NCBI GenBank assembly: GCA_003667245.1
Contig: RCNN01000138.1
Coordinates: 20,127-84,126 of the forward strand
Length of the DNA: 64,000 nucleotides
Direction of reading: 5' to 3'
Origin: Heterostelium multicystogenum
Taxonomy: Eukaryota > Evosea > Eumycetozoa > Acytosteliales > Acytosteliaceae
Position 1 is the stretch's first letter; every line of letters starts with the position of its first letter. The position numbers and the translations under genes were made by a program. The notes beneath the pieces are model-generated. The model had not been told where the DNA came from. It saw nothing but the letters and a program-made list of their open reading frames with translations, and searched no databases. This document shows, piece after piece, positions 61,886-64,000 of the stretch.

Positions 61886-62567
61886 TTTATTTGTTTTTAA
61901 AAAGTTATTTGAACCATGGAACCTCTGGAGTATATATAGTGTTCAATCCAAGCTCACAATTAATTGACCAGTTATTTTCCAGTAAATTCTGATGGAACCT
62001 CCAATCATATTCAATCAATTCCAAGTTTAAGTGTTGTTTCAACCTTCTCAAAACCTGCTCAATGACAATTTTTAACCAACATAGATCTCCTTCTCAATGC
62101 CAATTTTGATCTCCAATCAAAGTGAAAAAAACAAAATAAATATCTTGTCAACTTCAAATAAAATCAAAAGAGCAGCTTTCATACACCTGAAACTGGAGAA
62201 ACTCAATAACAAAACACCACTTCTAAGCACTTTAAATTAATAAATTGTACAAAACATTAACCTTAATAACAGAAATAGTTACCGAAAAGCTGTGAGTATC
62301 ACAGTTCTTGGCGGCATATCCTCCTGTTGTGCGGGAAACTGTTTAGATTAAAAAGTATTTTGTTTTTTTAATTTGTTTTTTATTTTATCTTTTTTGTTAT
62401 CTTCTATCTATGTATAATTGGGCTCTTCTCATAGTATTGAGTATGAGATGGGTTTTAATTTATTAATGTACTACTCTTTGGTTATTGTTATTGTTGTGAT
62501 GTTGAGGATGGAATATTGTAGTTGATGAATTAAAAAAAAACTATTTTTGATTTTTAAATTTAACAAT
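61886..62567. other. Intergenic region
   Basis: 5' flank of the Cys-rich peptide gene and 3' flank of the Rac gene. A short mixed-composition block near 62285-62345 (ACAGTTCTTGGCGGCATATC) stands out from the A/T background, but no RNA gene could be recognised in it. Confidence 0.45.
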
Positions 62568-63452
62568 TTATAGTATGGTGCATTTTGATTTGCTAGATTT
62601 GTTTGACTTGTCTCTATCTGGGAAAATCACAGCCTTAATAGCCTCATCAAATACTTGCTTAAGACCTAGATGATTATTATTAGAAAAATGTCATAAATTT
62701 TTAAGTTGTACAAGTGAAAAAAATATAAATAAAAAAGGGAGGGAAAGAATAAAAGATTGTTAATTATTTTGTTTGTGAGGATTCATGGTGGTTGTTTTCG
62801 ATTGTTGTAATTACCTTTTTGTGTAAGAGCAGAACATTCTAAATAACAGAAAGCTTTAATATCTTTAGCCATTTGCTCACCTTGTTGTGGGGTGAGTGGA
62901 GTTTGATTCTTCTCTTTAAGTTTCTCTAAAAGCCTCTCTGTCGTCTCTCAAATCACATTTAGTTCCGACCAAGATGATTGTGCTGTTTGGACAATGATGG
63001 TTGACCTCTGGATACCATTTCGACTTTACATTGGTGTATGAGGTTTGACTTATAATGGCAAAGCAAATAAGGAAAACGTCTGTCTGTGGTATGACAATGG
63101 ACGAAGACGATCGTAATCTTCTTGACCTGCAGTATCCCAAAGACCAAGAGAAACGGTCTTGTTATCAACCATTACATTTGCTGAATAATTGTTTAATATT
63201 AATATCAAATTGCACAATAATGTTTCACCAGATTAAAATTTCGTCTAGCGATCAGCCAATAGTATAACGACGACACTAGTGAAGCTGATTATTAGCAATA
63301 ACTTAACATTTTATAATATATACCTGAATAATTATCAAATACAGTTGGTACATATTCGGTTGGGAATGAATTTGAAGTGTATGAGAATGAGGAGACATGT
63401 CTTACCGACACAGCACCATCACCTACTAAACCACCAATTTAATTGATTGCAT
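62568..63452 (-). CDS. Rac-family Rho GTPase
   Basis: Small GTPase controlling actin. Exons 63324-63452, 62815-63180, 62568-62665 with canonical sites. Motifs: start [13 protein letters not shown] (P-loop), [16 protein letters not shown] (switch I effector loop), [29 protein letters not shown] (switch II), [61 protein letters not shown]. The C-terminus is basic and ends in CTIL, a CaaX box with terminal Leu, predicted to be geranylgeranylated. Exon 2 lacks one C (near 63090) and has one extra T (near 62930), homopolymer-like. Exon 1 has messier defects around the P-loop (extra bases in GTTTAGTAGG, GTGTCGG and ATTCTCATAC). Because the rest is perfectly conserved I read these as consensus errors. 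Which Rac paralogue it is cannot be decided. Confidence 0.92.
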
Positions 63453-64000
63453 TATTTGTTATTAATTTTTATCTAAAATTACTATAGTAATATAAATGAA
63501 TAGAGTGATATTAGTTATTGGTAGCTAAAATCTAGATCTAACCAAACCTTACCAATGTAACTTGAAATAATAATAATAGGTTTAAAAGAAGTAAATTAAA
63601 AAGAACGAGAGTAGCACTTTTAAAATAATAATCCTTCTTTCTCTGCCTTTTATATACAATAACTAGTTACTTCTTGATAGCTGATTTATTACTATAATTT
63701 CTATGTTCTGTTATCTACTACTATTCCTTCTTCTACAAACAAAAACGGAACCTAGGTTAGCTGGGTTGATTGATTGATTATCTAAAATATAACAAATTTG
63801 ATATCAAAAATAAATAAATAAATAAAGTTAAACTTTGCTAAACCAGACAGGATGTGCTAGTAGCTACGGTGTTTGAAGGAAGATAGAGTGTTGTTGTTGT
63901 TGATGATGATGATGAAAGACGAAGATGCTGATGATGAAATGGTGATCTCAATACTATTATTAATTTAAATAGATGATAAGCAAGCAACTATCTTTGTTGT
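63453..64000. other. Right-edge intergenic region
   Basis: 5' flank of the Rac gene. A/T-rich with TTGTTGTTGTTGATGATGATG near 63892. No gene recognised up to the window edge. Confidence 0.5.

Noticed and set aside
1..64000. Transposons, retroelements, CRISPR arrays
   Set aside because: No reverse transcriptase, integrase or transposase motifs, no terminal repeats, and no regularly spaced direct repeats other than coding and microsatellite tracts.

Overview
The window comes from the nuclear genome of a dictyostelid social amoeba. The evidence is moderately AT-rich DNA, short GTAAGT/GTATGT...AG introns of about 50-150 nt, Asn/Gln/Thr/Ser homopolymer tracts inside proteins, A/T-tract intergenic DNA, and a eukaryotic gene set (BRSK-type kinase, Rb-like protein, Rev3, a Rac GTPase with CaaX box, Mob1). 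I cannot name the species. No tRNA, rRNA, CRISPR array, transposase or reverse transcriptase was recognised.

Layout: BRSK/SAD-like kinase (1.6-4.0 kb, +); broken NADAR gene (4.6-5.3, +) and a decayed coding remnant (5.4-5.8, +); FAD-dependent 3-ketosteroid-dehydrogenase-like oxidoreductase (7.5-9.2, -); secreted purple acid phosphatase (10.5-11.8, +); Q/N-rich zinc-finger protein (12.2-14.6, -) followed by about 4.4 kb without a gene; mitochondrial ribosomal protein S17 (19.1-19.4, -) divergent from a coiled-coil protein (19.9-20.7, +); WDR89 (20.8-22.2, +); Mob1 (22.8-23.4, -) divergent from HGSNAT-like acetyltransferase (24.8-26.9, +); Zn2Cys6-PAS transcription factor (27.5-29.6, +); Rb-like rblA (30.4-33.9, +); DNA polymerase zeta rev3 (34.4-41.3, +); two small unrecognised genes (41.4-43.2); a PARP14-like macro-WWE-ART protein (43.5-49.1, +); SET/NAP histone chaperone (49.4-50.1, +); SPX-EXS phosphate exporter (50.3-52.9, -); RRP1/Nop52 (54.7-56.2, -); secreted Ser/Thr/Gly repeat protein (56.6-59.2, -); ESS2/DGCR14 (59.8-61.2, -); a hidden three-exon secreted 8-cysteine peptide (61.6-61.9, -); and a Rac GTPase (62.6-63.5, -).

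The genes are mostly independent housekeeping and signalling units, not a cluster. Loose themes are ADP-ribose biology (NADAR remnant and macro/ART protein), genome maintenance and cell cycle (rev3, rblA, SET, Mob1), lysosomal/phosphate handling (HGSNAT, acid phosphatase, XPR1-like) and ribosome/RNA biogenesis (RRP1, ESS2, uS17m, WDR89).

A dominant property of the window is that most longer genes carry single-base shifts, largely at short homopolymers, while conserved protein sequence continues in another frame. I attribute most of these to residual sequencing/consensus error, not gene death. The kinase carries a compensating -A/+A pair inside one conserved motif. WDR89, SET and uS17m read cleanly. 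Coordinates of broken genes span all frames. The best candidates for undescribed biology are the hidden Cys-rich peptide, the PARP14-like protein with an atypical triad, the fungal-style Zn2Cys6-PAS regulator, and the two unrecognised genes at 41.4-43.2 kb.
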